From positions 1 through 5,230 of the forward strand of contig JAOZRP010000191.1 in the NCBI GenBank assembly GCA_029940125.1: a stretch of 5,230 nt of DNA, written 5' to 3'. The position numbers and the translations under genes were made by a program. The notes beneath the pieces were generated by a model, which was not told the DNA's origin, did not search any database, and saw only the letters and a list, made by a program, of their open reading frames with translations. Of the stretch, positions 5,181-5,230 are shown in pieces (the stretch's first letter is position 1; every line of letters starts with the position of its first letter). This DNA comes from a bacterium. GTDB lineage: Bacteria > Desulfobacterota > Anaeroferrophillalia > Anaeroferrophillales > Anaeroferrophillaceae.

Positions 5181-5230
5181 AGTGCCTTATCCCTGAAAGG
5201 CTGTCACTCTTTTCAGTACCCCCTTGAGGG

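Noticed and set aside
1..5230. CRISPR array, transfer RNA, insertion sequence or defence system
   Set aside because: No regularly spaced identical repeats, cloverleaf, transposase or defence-family protein is visible; the heptamer repeats are contiguous and degenerate.

Overview
The window holds one complete operon for the type IV pilus alignment subcomplex and outer-membrane secretin, pilM-pilN-pilO-pilP-pilQ, all on the + strand (483-5006). The genes are packed as tightly as possible: pilM/pilN and pilP/pilQ share a 4-base ATGA overlap, pilN/pilO are 1 base apart, and pilO/pilP overlap by 11 bases. A strong intrinsic terminator follows pilQ. No other protein-coding gene is supported.

Organism: a Gram-negative (diderm) bacterium of moderate GC. 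The compact single-AMIN PilQ of 590 residues, the gene order, the sigma-54-type promoter and the degenerate 7-base intergenic repeats together suggest a Desulfobacterota (former Deltaproteobacteria) genome. This placement is inference; no marker gene fixes it.

Layout: 1-112 is intergenic, with degenerate heptamer repeats and what looks like the right half of a hairpin cut by the window edge. 113-140 holds a perfect 20-bp palindrome plus a third copy of its half-site. 231-259 has two ACATGT sites around a TTCC/GGAA dyad. 291-306 is an exact match to the sigma-54 -24/-12 consensus. 312-353 is a long AT-rich inverted repeat, followed by a TATAAT box (365-370) and the pilM ribosome binding site. 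483-5006 is the operon. 5007-5230 contains the terminator, a 12-bp palindrome, a second large hairpin and another copy of the repeat seen at the left edge.

How the genes work together (known for the family): PilM is a cytoplasmic actin-like protein that grips the N-terminal tail of PilN. PilN and PilO are bitopic inner-membrane proteins that dimerise through periplasmic coiled coils and ferredoxin-like domains. PilP links PilN/PilO to the periplasmic domains of PilQ, the secretin pore through which the pilus passes. The motors (PilB/PilT), platform (PilC) and pilins are not in this window.

The coding part is conventional. The less ordinary signals are in the promoter region, in the related repeats flanking the operon, in a PilP without a lipobox cysteine, and in a strongly basic linker within PilQ.
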